Positions 7,110-15,659 of a DNA stretch of 33,332 nt are shown in pieces. Each line of letters opens with the position of its first letter. Within the stretch, counting starts at the first letter, position 1. The translations under genes and the position numbers were made by a program. Under the pieces are notes generated by a model, which worked only from the letters and a program-made list of their open reading frames with translations, ran no database searches and was not told the DNA's origin. Source of the DNA: Acidobacteriaceae bacterium (lineage in GTDB: Bacteria; Acidobacteriota; Terriglobia; Terriglobales; Acidobacteriaceae); assembly GCA_027306695.1 (NCBI GenBank), contig DAHUZH010000020.1, positions 5,134-38,465 of the forward strand, in the 5' to 3' direction.

Positions 7110-7457
7110 ATGGCGACCGAGGTGCTGGTGACAGCGGAGTTTGAACGCTGGTGGGACACGCTTGCCGTCGAGGAACAGAAGAGTGTGGCGGTCGTGGTTG
7201 CCCTGCTTGAAGAGAGAGGGACAGCGCTTCCGTTTCCCTACAGCTCCAGCATCACGAGTTCCACGAAGTTGCGCGAGCTTCGCGTGCAACACGCTGGCAA
7301 GCCGTACAGGGTGCTCTATGCCTTCGACCCTAGGCGCAACGCGGTCCTGCTGCTGGGTGGAAACAAAACGGGCAATGACCGCTGGTACGACACGCACGTT
7401 CCGAAGGCGGAAAAGCTGTTTCCGGTGTACCTCAAAGAGAGCGGCCAAGCTACATAA
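7110..7457 (+). CDS. higB: HigB/RelE-like toxin (phage-derived Gp49-like family)
   Basis: A 115-aa protein with the RelE/HigB fold pattern: VTAEFERWWDTLAVEEQKSV (N-terminal helix pair), SSTKLRELRVQHAGKPYRVL, YAFDPRRNAVLLLGGNK (core strands) and a C-terminal helix with YDTHVPKAEKLF. The short KLRELR...YRVLYAFD signature is typical of the HigB/Gp49 family of ribosome-associated mRNA endonucleases; catalytic residues are not certain from sequence alone. It is followed 15 bases later by an XRE antitoxin, the toxin-first order usual for higBA. The pair reads against the surrounding transfer operon and likely stabilises the element. Confidence 0.85.
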   Translation: MATEVLVTAEFERWWDTLAVEEQKSVAVVVALLEERGTALPFPYSSSITSSTKLRELRVQHAGKPYRVLYAFDPRRNAVLLLGGNKTGNDRWYDTHVPKAEKLFPVYLKESGQAT

Positions 7458-7472
7458 CAGGAGAGAAGAATC

Positions 7473-7781
7473 ATGGCGCGTAAATTCAGTGAACTGACCA
7501 AGAAGATGAGCGTCAGAGACCGGGCCGAGATCAAGGCTCGCAGCGCGAAGCTGCTTGCGGAGTTGCCGCTGGAACAACTGCGTTCCGCGCGCAGCCTGAC
7601 CCAGACCAACATGGCGCAGGCGTTGGGCGTCAACCAGAGCGCCGTCTCCAAGATCGAAAAGCGCACCGACATGTACCTTAGCACGCTGCGAAGCTATGTC
7701 GAGGCCATGGGCGGGAGTCTGGAGATCCGGGCCGTGTTTCCCGATGGCTCGGTGCGCGTCGATGTGTTGAGCGGAAAATAG
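7473..7781 (+). CDS. higA: HigA-like XRE-family antitoxin
   Basis: A 102-aa DNA-binding antitoxin. A charged N-terminal helix (SVRDRAEIKARSAKLLAELP) is followed by an XRE helix-turn-helix at about residues 45-75 (LTQTNMAQALGVNQSAVSKI, then EKRTDMYLSTLRSYVEAMGG). A short C-terminal strand region ends the protein. It should neutralise the toxin encoded just upstream and repress the pair's own promoter. GGAGAG lies before the ATG. The stop is 26 bases from the stop of the convergent virB8 gene. Confidence 0.88.
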   Translation: MARKFSELTKKMSVRDRAEIKARSAKLLAELPLEQLRSARSLTQTNMAQALGVNQSAVSKIEKRTDMYLSTLRSYVEAMGGSLEIRAVFPDGSVRVDVLSGK

Positions 7782-7807
7782 CAAAACAAGTTCACAGGCA
7801 CGCATGG

Positions 7808-8485
7808 TTATCTCCCGAATGACTGGTCTTCGCGGCAGTAGGTGATGACAAGGCCGAGGGGATTGGTCAGCAGCATCTGGTTGGGCACTTCGTCACGAAA
7901 TCCGTAAACCACGTTCGCTGTCCAGCGTTCGCGGCGTTGTTCGTCCAGATTGCCGGGGGCGCGGAAGATTTTGTCGAACTCGATCTCTGCCCGATAGGGC
8001 GGCTGGCGCAGGTCTTCGAGTACCACCGAGTGGATTTCGATATCGACGTTCGACTGCGAGGGATCGAGCAAAAACGATTCAAGCGTCTTCGTTTTCTGAA
8101 AGCGTTGTATCGTCGCGCTCTGGAGCTGGTTCGAGAAGAAGCTCAACGACTCGGCAAAATCGCGCTGCACGGTGGCGTGATTGCGCCCGTAGTACAACTC
8201 GGCCCATTGCGCGAGGTAATACTTGCTGACGCGGTCGATGGGGATTTTGGCGAAGTCGTCATACTGCATCACCTGCCCACGCCCGGTATCCGAGACCGAG
8301 ATGATGAGCGGCTTGAGCCGCAAAGCAGCAGTCTCGGTACGATAGAAGAGCGCCAGCAGAGCGAGCGCGACGACCGAAAGAACCAGCAGAGCTACTTTGA
8401 GGTAGGTGTTGGTGACGACAGGCTCGGCGTAAAGTTCGAGATACTTCTGCCCAGCGTTTGTGATGGGAAATTGATTTTTTGTCAT
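7808..8485 (-). CDS. virB8: VirB8/TrbF-like T4SS inner-membrane protein
   Basis: A 225-aa protein with a short cytoplasmic N-terminus and one transmembrane helix at residues about 28-48 (TYLKVALLVLSVVALALLAL). A periplasmic NTF2-like domain follows with AKIPIDRVSKYYLAQWAEL, VQRDFAESLSFFSNQL and a late TANVVYGFRDEVPNQMLLTN segment. VirB8 is a bitopic assembly factor of conjugation channels that contacts VirB10 and VirB9. The ATG at 8485 follows the virB6 stop by five bases, with GGGGTAG as the ribosome site; upstream in-frame codons overlap virB6 and are rejected. It is the last T4SS gene recognised in this operon. Confidence 0.85.
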   Translation of the reverse strand: MTKNQFPITNAGQKYLELYAEPVVTNTYLKVALLVLSVVALALLALFYRTETAALRLKPLIISVSDTGRGQVMQYDDFAKIPIDRVSKYYLAQWAELYYGRNHATVQRDFAESLSFFSNQLQSATIQRFQKTKTLESFLLDPSQSNVDIEIHSVVLEDLRQPPYRAEIEFDKIFRAPGNLDEQRRERWTANVVYGFRDEVPNQMLLTNPLGLVITYCREDQSFGR

Positions 8486-8490
8486 ATTCA

Positions 8491-9312
8491 CTACCCCAGT
8501 GGGTTGACCCACGTTCCGGTGCGTCCGCTCAGGATGGCCCCAGTCAGTTCCGGGATTTTGAACAACCCGAAGATGCAGACAAACAAGGTCACAATCAGCG
8601 CGGGCAGAATGGTGAATGCATTCGAGATCGAGATCGGCCCGATGACGCCGAGCAAGCCCAGTAGGACCTTGGCGAAGATGAAGATGAAAGCGCTGGCGAT
8701 AACCTGATAAAAGCTGAAGCCAAGGAATGCCTTGAACCATCCCCAGAACAGGAAATCCAACTTCGGCACGATGAAGAACGGAATGAAGATTGGCCCAATC
8801 AGAACGCAGATGGCGCTGGCAACCAGCCCATAGGCAATCACGGCGAAGGCCACGGCCTGCATCGCGGCCAGAGCGATCGCGATCACGAGAAACGTCAGGG
8901 TCTCGTGGAAATCAAACTCACCGGGAGGCTGGCCCAGTTGCTCCTCGGCATGCGTGATTGCATCGGCGATGACCTGGGTCTGATTGCTTTCAATCTGCCC
9001 GGACAACTGCAAGGCTTCCTGGGTGATCAACTCGCTGAAGCTGTACCCCATGCCTGGAATGGGCGAAGAATAGTACGTCAGCATCCCCAGACCGAAGGAG
9101 ATCACCAGCAGCAGGTTGGCGAACTGGCCGAAATGGAAGCTGCCATAAAACCCCTGGACGGTCGAGAGCGCATTCTGGATGCCGAACCAGGCAATCATGA
9201 TGACGGCGAGGCCGCGAAACATGTCGAGACCCATTGTCTGGATCGCGGGACTATTGGTCGCGAGCAGTTGACTGATCGCCTGTCCGAGGAAGGTAAAAGG
9301 GTTCGGTTCCAT
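8491..9312 (-). CDS. virB6: VirB6/TrbL-like polytopic T4SS channel protein
   Basis: A 273-aa integral membrane protein with about five to six hydrophobic helices: FRGLAVIMIAWFGIQNAL, FANLLLVISFGLGMLTYY, LTFLVIAIALAAMQAVAFAV, ICVLIGPIFIPFFIV, FYQVIASAFIFIFAKVLLGL and ILPALIVTLFVCIFGL. Between helices 2 and 3 lies an acidic, Gln-rich periplasmic loop. This layout fits VirB6/TrbL, part of the inner-membrane DNA translocation channel. The ATG at 9312 is chosen over 9339 because AAAGGAC precedes it, and 9339 would overlap the upstream gene by 11 bases without a ribosome site. Confidence 0.88.
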   Translation of the reverse strand: MEPNPFTFLGQAISQLLATNSPAIQTMGLDMFRGLAVIMIAWFGIQNALSTVQGFYGSFHFGQFANLLLVISFGLGMLTYYSSPIPGMGYSFSELITQEALQLSGQIESNQTQVIADAITHAEEQLGQPPGEFDFHETLTFLVIAIALAAMQAVAFAVIAYGLVASAICVLIGPIFIPFFIVPKLDFLFWGWFKAFLGFSFYQVIASAFIFIFAKVLLGLLGVIGPISISNAFTILPALIVTLFVCIFGLFKIPELTGAILSGRTGTWVNPLG

Positions 9313-9328
9313 AGTCTGTCCTTTTGGA

Positions 9329-10162
9329 TCAGTGTCCATTCGGGCTGAGTGAGATCGCGTGCAAGGAATCGCTCACCCCACCGGTAATCTGCTGCATGGT
9401 GTTGGGAAAGTTCTGCTGGAAGTAAATCGCTTCGTTGATGGCCCGGTTCTGGGCATCGATCTGTTGCTTCTGGGCGACGAGTTGCTGCTGGACCGAGGCG
9501 GCCAGTATCTGGTTGGTGTCCTGCTGCGAATGGATCTGGAGCAACGTGGCAGTGTTGATCTTTCCTAGCACGGCCATCTCACTCTGCTGGGTGGGGTCGG
9601 TCGAGTAAGTGTCGGCATCGAGGTTGGCGAGTTTCTGCGTCAACGCTTGAGAATTGGAGCGAATGGTGCCGAGCGTCGAAAGCGTGCTGGTCGTCGTCCC
9701 CTGCGCGAGTTCCGACGTCGCGTATTGGTTCTGGATGACAGCTTGGGTGTTGGCATCCTGCATGGCGAGAGCACTCGCGGGATAGGGTTGTGCCTGGAGG
9801 ACAGAGTTCATATAAGCGGCAAGGGCTTGCGTCTGCCCGCCGAGGTTCAGCGCGTCGATCCATGCCGCCGTGTTGCCGTAAGCATTCGGCGCGGCGAGGT
9901 CGGTCCAGGAAGAAAATTGCGAGGCATACCGCACAGCCATGTCCGGCGGCATCTGGGACATCTGCCAGGCGAGGTTGTAGGCGGAGACGATCTGGTCGCG
10001 GGTCTCGACCGCCGTGGTGTACATCTGCTCCAGTTGGCTGAATTCCTGGACGGCCTCGGCGAAATTAGAGGCATCGAAGACGGCAAACTGCGCATGCGCC
10101 GCAGGAGGTACGAGCATGCTGCCAAGGAATGCGAGAAGAATTGCTGTACACAATTTTTTCAT
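9329..10162 (-). CDS. virB5: VirB5/TrbJ-like secreted T4SS protein
   Basis: A 277-aa protein with a clear signal peptide (Lys2-3, hydrophobic core, AHA at residues 22-24). The rest is largely helical and Gln/Ala-rich (EFSQLEQMYTTAVETRDQIV early, LVAQKQQIDAQNRAINEAIY late). This is the pattern of TrbJ/VirB5, a minor pilus component exported to the periplasm and placed at the pilus tip. AAAGGGGC lies before the ATG. It is adjacent to virB6, as in trbJ-trbL order. It is separated from the rest of the operon upstream by a reversed DUF4260 gene. Confidence 0.85.
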   Translation of the reverse strand: MKKLCTAILLAFLGSMLVPPAAHAQFAVFDASNFAEAVQEFSQLEQMYTTAVETRDQIVSAYNLAWQMSQMPPDMAVRYASQFSSWTDLAAPNAYGNTAAWIDALNLGGQTQALAAYMNSVLQAQPYPASALAMQDANTQAVIQNQYATSELAQGTTTSTLSTLGTIRSNSQALTQKLANLDADTYSTDPTQQSEMAVLGKINTATLLQIHSQQDTNQILAASVQQQLVAQKQQIDAQNRAINEAIYFQQNFPNTMQQITGGVSDSLHAISLSPNGH

Positions 10163-10195
10163 GTTGGATTGCCCCTTTCGATACTCTGGAGTTGT

Positions 10196-10576
10196 ATGCT
10201 GACTCGTCCCGATCTATTGCTGCGTCTCGAAGCCTCGCTGGTATTGTTTGCTAGCCTGATTGCCTACTCCGCCCTGCACGGGCGGTGGGTCCTCTTCGCG
10301 GTATTTTTCCTGACGCCCGATCTTTCGCTGCTTGGCTATCTGTCCGAAAACAACAAGCGTTCTGCTGCGGGACTCTATAACGCGGTCCACAGTTACGCTG
10401 GACCGCTGGTTCTTGGGTTCCTCACATGGAAGTGGCATTCCGTGATGCTGGGCGAAGTGGCCGTGATATGGATTGCGCATATTGCCCTCGATCGCTTTCT
10501 GGGTTTTGGCCTGAAATATTCGCAGGCATTCCAGCCAACGCATATTCAGAACGTCCGTATCTTCCGTTCTTTCTGA
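10196..10576 (+). CDS. DUF4260 family membrane protein
   Basis: A 126-aa hydrophobic protein with about four membrane helices. The family signature is visible: FFLTPDLSLLGYLSENNKRS, AGLYNAVHSYAGPLVLGFLT and IWIAHIALDRFLGFGLKYSQ, close to the conserved DlSmlgYl, YN-HsY and AHIa-DR-lGfGLKY blocks of DUF4260. The function of the family is unknown to me. The ATG at 10196 is preceded by TGGAG. The gene lies on the opposite strand, between virB5 (33 bases away, divergent) and the lipoprotein gene, so it looks like cargo inserted into the transfer operon. Confidence 0.82.
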   Translation: MLTRPDLLLRLEASLVLFASLIAYSALHGRWVLFAVFFLTPDLSLLGYLSENNKRSAAGLYNAVHSYAGPLVLGFLTWKWHSVMLGEVAVIWIAHIALDRFLGFGLKYSQAFQPTHIQNVRIFRSF

Positions 10577-10584
10577 CATCCACT

Positions 10585-10776
10585 TCAGTGCGGGTGCGGT
10601 TTGCTTTTTCCCACACTATGCGTGACTGGCCGGTGTTTGCACCGGCAACAGTCCGAGGTGCATTGTTTGGAATTGATCCGTGCGTAATGCCCCGGCGATG
10701 GTTTCAGTTGTTGCGGGGTGTCGCCGCAGCCGGTTGCAAGACAGCACGCGCAGAGAATGACAAGAATGGTTCGCAT
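10585..10776 (-). CDS. Small lipoprotein linked to VirB10 (VirB7- or TrbK-like candidate)
   Basis: A 63-aa protein. The N-terminus MRTILVILCACCLATGCGDT is a lipoprotein signal with lipobox LATGC, followed by a short Cys/His/Lys-rich mature part. The start shares one base with the virB10 stop (TGATG), indicating coupled translation. Conjugation operons often encode a tiny lipoprotein: VirB7 (outer-membrane core partner of VirB9) or TrbK/Eex (entry exclusion). Sequence alone does not decide between these. The mature region has no clear homology I can name. Confidence 0.6.
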   Translation of the reverse strand: MRTILVILCACCLATGCGDTPQQLKPSPGHYARINSKQCTSDCCRCKHRPVTHSVGKSKPHPH

Positions 10777-12056
10777 CAGAAATTCCCCGGCATGGTGTGG
10801 TTTTCATACGCTGGCAGCAGCATGTCCTGCGTCAGATACACCTTGATGCGATGGCCTTCGCGGATGGTGATGGTCGGCAGGATGTTGATGAAACGATCGA
10901 GAACATTGGCGCCCGATTGCGACAGGCTGGAGGCCACGCCCTGCTCATACATCGCCGGACCGCTGATGTTGTATCCGCTGCCGTAGGTAGTCGCTTCCGC
11001 AGCGCCCGAGATGATTCCGAGCGCAATCGAGGCACCGAAGATTTGGAGATAATGATTGTTCACCTGATCGCTCAACCCTGTCGCCCCGGCCTGATCGAGA
11101 CCGTGAAACTGGTCGAGATCGACCGAGTAACCATCGGGCATCAGCATGCGATGGAAGCGGACGGCCAGCCGTCGCTGGCCGAAGCCCGAGACTTTCTGGA
11201 CATCGCCCAGCAGAAAAGTGCCAGCGGGAATCAGGACATGCTGTCGATCCTGGCTATACACGGGGTTGGTGACCATGACCTTGACCGGCCCGGCGAAGTC
11301 GCCGACCAGCCGATTAAGCAGTGCTGTGTCGAGAATCGTTCCCTCAAACAATACATACGGCTGGCCGTGCGCCGAGTTGAGATTCACTTCTGGGGCACGC
11401 TTGGCATTTGCTGAATTCTGTTGTGTATTCAGAGCAGCATTCGACACACTACCCGGCATCTGTTGCGTCTGGAACGATGCTGGTGCAAGAGGGCCAGCGA
11501 TGCTGGTTCCGGGATTCTGCTCCCACGGACTCCGTGCCATGTTGCCAGGCGACGGAGTGACATTCGGTGTCACCAGGTTCGAGGCGAAGCGAGATTTGAA
11601 GGCCAGCGCCTTCTCCATATCCGCAATCGGATCGCGCGACGGCTGGCTATTGATTGGCCTTTGTGCATCTGTAACTACATCTGTGCCATTTGGTCCACCC
11701 GGAGGAAGATTCGTACTGGTCCCTGTCTGCTGCGCCGTCTGCCGCTGGGCTTCTACCTGCCGTTGTTCCGCCGTGAGGTCTTCCTGGAACCGTTCGATAT
11801 TGCGCTGGCTGGCTTCCGATGTCGGAGCAGTGGACGCAGGTGCCACCGTTTTCCCCGCGGGCTTGGCGTGGTTCTTCGAGAACAGCACAGCCAACAGGAT
11901 CACCACCGACAACCCGACGATCAGGTAACTCTGGCTCTGCTTCGCCACCACGCCGGGTGGCTGCGTGCGCTGGTCGCGCAACGGCGCGTTCGGGAGTTGC
12001 GCGCTCGGCGGAGCCTTTTGTGTCTCTACTTCCTCGGTCAGTTTTTCCTCTGCCAT
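10776..12056 (-). CDS. virB10: VirB10/TrbI-like T4SS scaffold protein
   Basis: A 426-aa protein with a cytoplasmic Pro-rich N-terminus, one membrane helix at about residues 43-62 (SYLIVGLSVVILLAVLF) and a long low-complexity periplasmic linker. The conserved C-terminal beta-barrel domain carries GQPYVLFEGTILDTALLNRL, VYSQDRQHVLIPAGTFLLGD, GQRRLAVRFHRMLMPDGYSV and VLDRFINILPTITIREGHRI. These are the hallmarks of VirB10/TrbI, which spans both membranes and couples ATPase energy to the outer-membrane pore. GGGGAC lies before the ATG and overlaps the end of virB9. Confidence 0.95.
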   Translation of the reverse strand: MAEEKLTEEVETQKAPPSAQLPNAPLRDQRTQPPGVVAKQSQSYLIVGLSVVILLAVLFSKNHAKPAGKTVAPASTAPTSEASQRNIERFQEDLTAEQRQVEAQRQTAQQTGTSTNLPPGGPNGTDVVTDAQRPINSQPSRDPIADMEKALAFKSRFASNLVTPNVTPSPGNMARSPWEQNPGTSIAGPLAPASFQTQQMPGSVSNAALNTQQNSANAKRAPEVNLNSAHGQPYVLFEGTILDTALLNRLVGDFAGPVKVMVTNPVYSQDRQHVLIPAGTFLLGDVQKVSGFGQRRLAVRFHRMLMPDGYSVDLDQFHGLDQAGATGLSDQVNNHYLQIFGASIALGIISGAAEATTYGSGYNISGPAMYEQGVASSLSQSGANVLDRFINILPTITIREGHRIKVYLTQDMLLPAYENHTMPGNF

Positions 12057-12065
12057 CGGCGTCCC

Positions 12066-12839
12066 CTACTTTCCCTTGCGCGCGAACGCGAGCTTCTTCT
12101 TGCCGATCTGGAAATAGCCCTTGTCGACGACCTGCGCGATCACGTAGGTGTTGTCTTTCAACTGAAAGCTGACGAGATCGGGCTTGCCGTCCTTTAATTC
12201 ATAGACGGCGAACTTTTCCTGGGCCGACGACTTGATATACGTGAAATGGTCATCGTGATAGATGGCCTGGATGTTGAAGGGCGGTTTGTTTTTGTATTTG
12301 TAATCGAAGACCAGATGCGCGACCGGATAGTTGGAGCGGAACGCTTCGACGGCCCGTTGCGCATGCAGTTCCACAGCCTGCGCCTGAATGCGCGCGGCGG
12401 TCACCTCCGATGCTGGCACGAACTTTTCCGGACCACGCACGCTGGCCAGCGTCGATAAATCACTCGGCTCGATCACGACTTTCAGATCGGGATCGGCGGT
12501 TTCGACATCATCGAGCGTGAAGGAGTAGACGTTGCCTTTGTCGGTGATCAGATTCAGATTCGAGTGGATGCCTTCCTTTGCAGGATGGAGGAAACAGTAA
12601 TTCTGCACCGCATCGAGAATCCAGAAGTCCTTGTCCCCGGTGGCGACCTCCAGAATCTTCTCAGACGAAGGTAGAGCAATCAGGGTGGTGTAGTACATCT
12701 TGGCGCGGATGGCCACGATGTCATTGGCGTGGTAATGCACAATGCGTGCGGTCTGTTGCGCGTGGCCCAATTGAGTGCCGAGCAGCAGCGCGAGCAGGCT
12801 GAGGACAATCAAATAGAAATTCCAGAATCTACGGCTCAT
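12066..12839 (-). CDS. virB9: VirB9/TrbG-like T4SS outer-membrane complex protein
   Basis: A 257-aa protein with a signal peptide (MSRRFWNFYLIVLSLLALLL, GHA at about 25-27). Beta-rich domains follow: IVHYHANDIVAIRAKMYYTT, LIALPSSEKILEVATGDKDF and, near the end, FAVYELKDGKPDLVSFQLKD with YVIAQVVDKGYFQIGKKKLA. The early strand with 'TTLIALP..E.I' followed by 'GD...W' is characteristic of VirB9/TrbG. It forms the outer-membrane core ring with VirB7 and VirB10. Its start overlaps the end of virB4 by 11 bases and is preceded by AGGAGAG. Confidence 0.93.
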   Translation of the reverse strand: MSRRFWNFYLIVLSLLALLLGTQLGHAQQTARIVHYHANDIVAIRAKMYYTTLIALPSSEKILEVATGDKDFWILDAVQNYCFLHPAKEGIHSNLNLITDKGNVYSFTLDDVETADPDLKVVIEPSDLSTLASVRGPEKFVPASEVTAARIQAQAVELHAQRAVEAFRSNYPVAHLVFDYKYKNKPPFNIQAIYHDDHFTYIKSSAQEKFAVYELKDGKPDLVSFQLKDNTYVIAQVVDKGYFQIGKKKLAFARKGK

Positions 12840-15321
12840 GGGTTCTCTCCTGGGAAGTGGGTTGAGGAAAATCTTCGGCCAGATGCAGCAAGCCTTGCTC
12901 CGGCCCGTAGCGGGCGAAATACTCCTGCTTGCGCAGGTTGTCGCGGGAGTTGTTGGTGGCGACCCAATACGTCAACGCATCGACTTCGAGCCGCAGCTTC
13001 TTCGTGTGACCCGGCTGCTTCAGCAAAAGGTCGCGCTTGGGAACGAGCGATTCCAGCAGTTCGAGTTCCGTGTCGTTCAACTGGAAGACTTCGGCGTACA
13101 GCTTGCGGTCCATGTTTGGGTTGGCGAGGAAGATTTTAGTCGGACACGACTCGTGGACGATGTGCAGCATCTCGGACGCGGCCAATTCCACGACGGACTG
13201 CGTTGCGAGAACCATCGCGGCGTTTTTTTTGCGCCACGTCTTTTCGGCACGGACAATCCACTCGCGTATGGTGGCGTTTTTCAGGAACATCCACGCCTCG
13301 TCGATGACAAAGCACTTGAAGGTCGCGGTGTTCTCCGGTCTTTCAATTTCAGAGGACGCCCGATGGAGCACGTAAAACAGCAACGGTTCCAACACATCCG
13401 GGGCGTCGCTCCAGCCATCGAAGTTGAAGGTCTGGAAACGTGAGAAGGTGAGTGTGTCCTCGACGTTGTCGAAGAGATGGCCAAACTGTCCGGCTTGTGT
13501 CCACCGGTGCAGCCGCTCCCCCAGTGGGCCAAGGATGGAGGCGAAGTTCGAGAGCGTGCGAATTTCGAGCGGCAACTGGTATACGCGCTCGACGGCGGCA
13601 TAGAGCGCCTTTTCATCCTCCGGGGTGAGTGCATATTTGCCCTGTGCTTCGATCAGGACCCGTGTGAAGAGATAAAGGAAATTCAGGTTTTCATGCGTCG
13701 GCGTAAGCGAAAACGGGTTGATCGAGAAGCCGGGGTTCTTCAGGCCGACGTTCAGATACGTGCCGCCGAAGACGCGCGTCAGCGTTTCATAGCTCGCGCC
13801 GAGATCGAAGATGAAGGTCAGCGGGTCATACTTCTGCACGGACTGGAGGGTGAAGGCCAAGTAAAACGATTTCCCCGAGCCGGTAGCGCCGAGCAGGAGC
13901 GTGTGCGCTACGTCGCCCACATGCAGGTTGAAGTAATACGGGGTGGCATGCGCCGTTTCGAGAATGGCGAGATGTTCGCGTTCGAGATGTGCATTCCACT
14001 TGGTGCCGGAATCGATGCTGAACAAAAATGACAGGTCGGCATAGTTGGAGTTCAATGCCCACTGCTTGCGCAGATTGAATTGTTTGTTCCCCGGCACGGT
14101 GGCGAAGAAGGCGTTCAGCAGGTTGTAGCGTTCTTCGTACAACAGGCCGTCGTGCTGGGTGAAGAGTTTCTGGAACTCGGCCATGGCGTGGTCGACTTTA
14201 GTGCGGTCCTCGTCGTAAATCACCACCGTCAGTGTGAATTCGCCAAAGGACTTTCCCTCCATGCCAAGCGCGGTCAGTGCTTCGCCCAGCTCCGCAACAG
14301 CCGCTTCTTTGGAATCATCGACCAGCTCCTCGCGCGGGCCAGATTGCTTCTGGTCCTGCAGGTTTGACAGAAAACTGGTCTTCGAGTTGTGGTGATGACG
14401 GCGGCGCTTGTTGATTTCCTTCCGTGAACGCGCGTTATCGATCGGATGCCATTCGGTCACCACATGGAAGTTGGCCGGGACAGCGAGCAGACCGAGTAAC
14501 AGGAGGGGCCGCGTCTCGCTGGGCAACTCCTTCAGCGTGAGTACGCGGGCGTAAAAATCATCCAAGCGCAGATGGCCACGATGGGCTTCCAGCTCCGAGT
14601 CGCACATCTGCCAATCGAGATGCCGCATCCCGTGCGGCCCGCTCTGATGAATCTTGAAGGGGCAGAAATTCACGAAACGCCGGACGAGCCGGAAGGTTTT
14701 CTCTGCCCCTAGCAGCTCGATCTCCGTGAGATCGCCGAGCTGCCCACTCAAACTCTGGACTTTCTGCTGCAACCGCATGCGGTCGCGTTCGATCTGCTCG
14801 TAGAGCAACGTGCGCTCCTTGCTGCTCGAAAACAGCGCGCGCAAGTCCCGCCCAAATATTCCCAATGCCGAGCGTGGCGATTTCGGCAACTGCGACAGCG
14901 CGTGCAGCAGCCCAGTCCTGGCATAACTGCCATCGACCATTACGACCCAGAAGATTTCTACCGAGTACAGGCGATCTGCTTTTGCGCTAAGGAACGCGGC
15001 ACGCTGCTTCACTACCGCGTGTACCAGTGGATTGTCGTATTTCGTAGGAGTTATCTCTGGACGGTTATGCCGGAAGAGAATTTGGTACAGCCGTGTCTTC
15101 TCATCGAGCGAGCGCAATGCCGCCTCCAGTCGTTTCACTACATAATCCCGCCCGGCATGGTCGAGGCCCTCGGCATCGATGCCGCCGATCTTCAGGGCAC
15201 AGCCAAGGTCGCCGGATTTCGTCAGGAAGCAGTGCTCATCCCAGAAGCCGTACAGGTTCACTTGCGTCATGAATGCCCCGGCTTCCTTCCAGTCCTTCGT
15301 GATCGTGTCAATCCTGAACAT
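12829..15321 (-). CDS. virB4: VirB4/TrbE-like T4SS ATPase
   Basis: An 830-aa protein of family-typical length. Walker A GATGSGKS lies at about residues 475-485 and Walker B FVIDEAWMFL at about 665-675. Later come AMVLATQSVVELAAS and CPTKIFLANPNMDRKLYAEV, conserved in VirB4/TrbE. The N-terminal half is the CagE/TrbE/VirB domain. It is the hexameric cytoplasmic ATPase that powers pilus assembly and substrate transfer. GAGGAAA precedes the ATG at 15321, which overlaps the end of virB3 by 14 bases. No sign of frameshift or loss of catalytic residues is visible. Confidence 0.97.
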   Translation of the reverse strand: MFRIDTITKDWKEAGAFMTQVNLYGFWDEHCFLTKSGDLGCALKIGGIDAEGLDHAGRDYVVKRLEAALRSLDEKTRLYQILFRHNRPEITPTKYDNPLVHAVVKQRAAFLSAKADRLYSVEIFWVVMVDGSYARTGLLHALSQLPKSPRSALGIFGRDLRALFSSSKERTLLYEQIERDRMRLQQKVQSLSGQLGDLTEIELLGAEKTFRLVRRFVNFCPFKIHQSGPHGMRHLDWQMCDSELEAHRGHLRLDDFYARVLTLKELPSETRPLLLLGLLAVPANFHVVTEWHPIDNARSRKEINKRRRHHHNSKTSFLSNLQDQKQSGPREELVDDSKEAAVAELGEALTALGMEGKSFGEFTLTVVIYDEDRTKVDHAMAEFQKLFTQHDGLLYEERYNLLNAFFATVPGNKQFNLRKQWALNSNYADLSFLFSIDSGTKWNAHLEREHLAILETAHATPYYFNLHVGDVAHTLLLGATGSGKSFYLAFTLQSVQKYDPLTFIFDLGASYETLTRVFGGTYLNVGLKNPGFSINPFSLTPTHENLNFLYLFTRVLIEAQGKYALTPEDEKALYAAVERVYQLPLEIRTLSNFASILGPLGERLHRWTQAGQFGHLFDNVEDTLTFSRFQTFNFDGWSDAPDVLEPLLFYVLHRASSEIERPENTATFKCFVIDEAWMFLKNATIREWIVRAEKTWRKKNAAMVLATQSVVELAASEMLHIVHESCPTKIFLANPNMDRKLYAEVFQLNDTELELLESLVPKRDLLLKQPGHTKKLRLEVDALTYWVATNNSRDNLRKQEYFARYGPEQGLLHLAEDFPQPTSQERTHEP

Positions 15322-15619
15322 GGCGTTTCCTCACAGTGGTTGCCGGTGCTTCCCACTGCATCGGGTCGTAGTGGCGGCGGAACTTGCCGGAGTTGAACAG
15401 CACGCGCAGGATTTCGACATCGTGCTTCGTCGCAATGCGCGCGATCACGACTCCGACAACAAACAGCAAGATTCCGCCCAGCAGTGAATGCATCAGCGAG
15501 AAGACGGCCCCGCCTGCGATCAGCGCGACGAAGAACAGCCTCCGCTCCGCGCCCAAAATGGTCAGTGGGCGATTCATCGCTTTATGCACTTTGTTCCGCC
15601 GTGGATCACCCGCCGCCAT
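15308..15619 (-). CDS. virB3: VirB3/TrbD-like T4SS inner-membrane protein
   Basis: A 103-aa protein with two closely spaced membrane helices at about residues 28-42 and 46-62 (FFVALIAGGAVFSLM; LLGGILLFVVGVVIARI). The N-terminus is basic (RRNKVHKAMNRPLTILGAER), with the RPLTILGAERR motif typical of VirB3/TrbD. The C-terminal tail is cytoplasmic, with RRHYDPMQW. AAAGGAGG lies before the ATG at 15619, so the long start is favoured over the Met at codon 15. It supports VirB4 at the membrane during pilus biogenesis. Confidence 0.92.
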   Translation of the reverse strand: MAAGDPRRNKVHKAMNRPLTILGAERRLFFVALIAGGAVFSLMHSLLGGILLFVVGVVIARIATKHDVEILRVLFNSGKFRRHYDPMQWEAPATTVRKRHVQD

Positions 15620-15659
15620 TTGCCGACCTCCTTTCCGCCCGTCCTGTTGTTGTTGGTTC

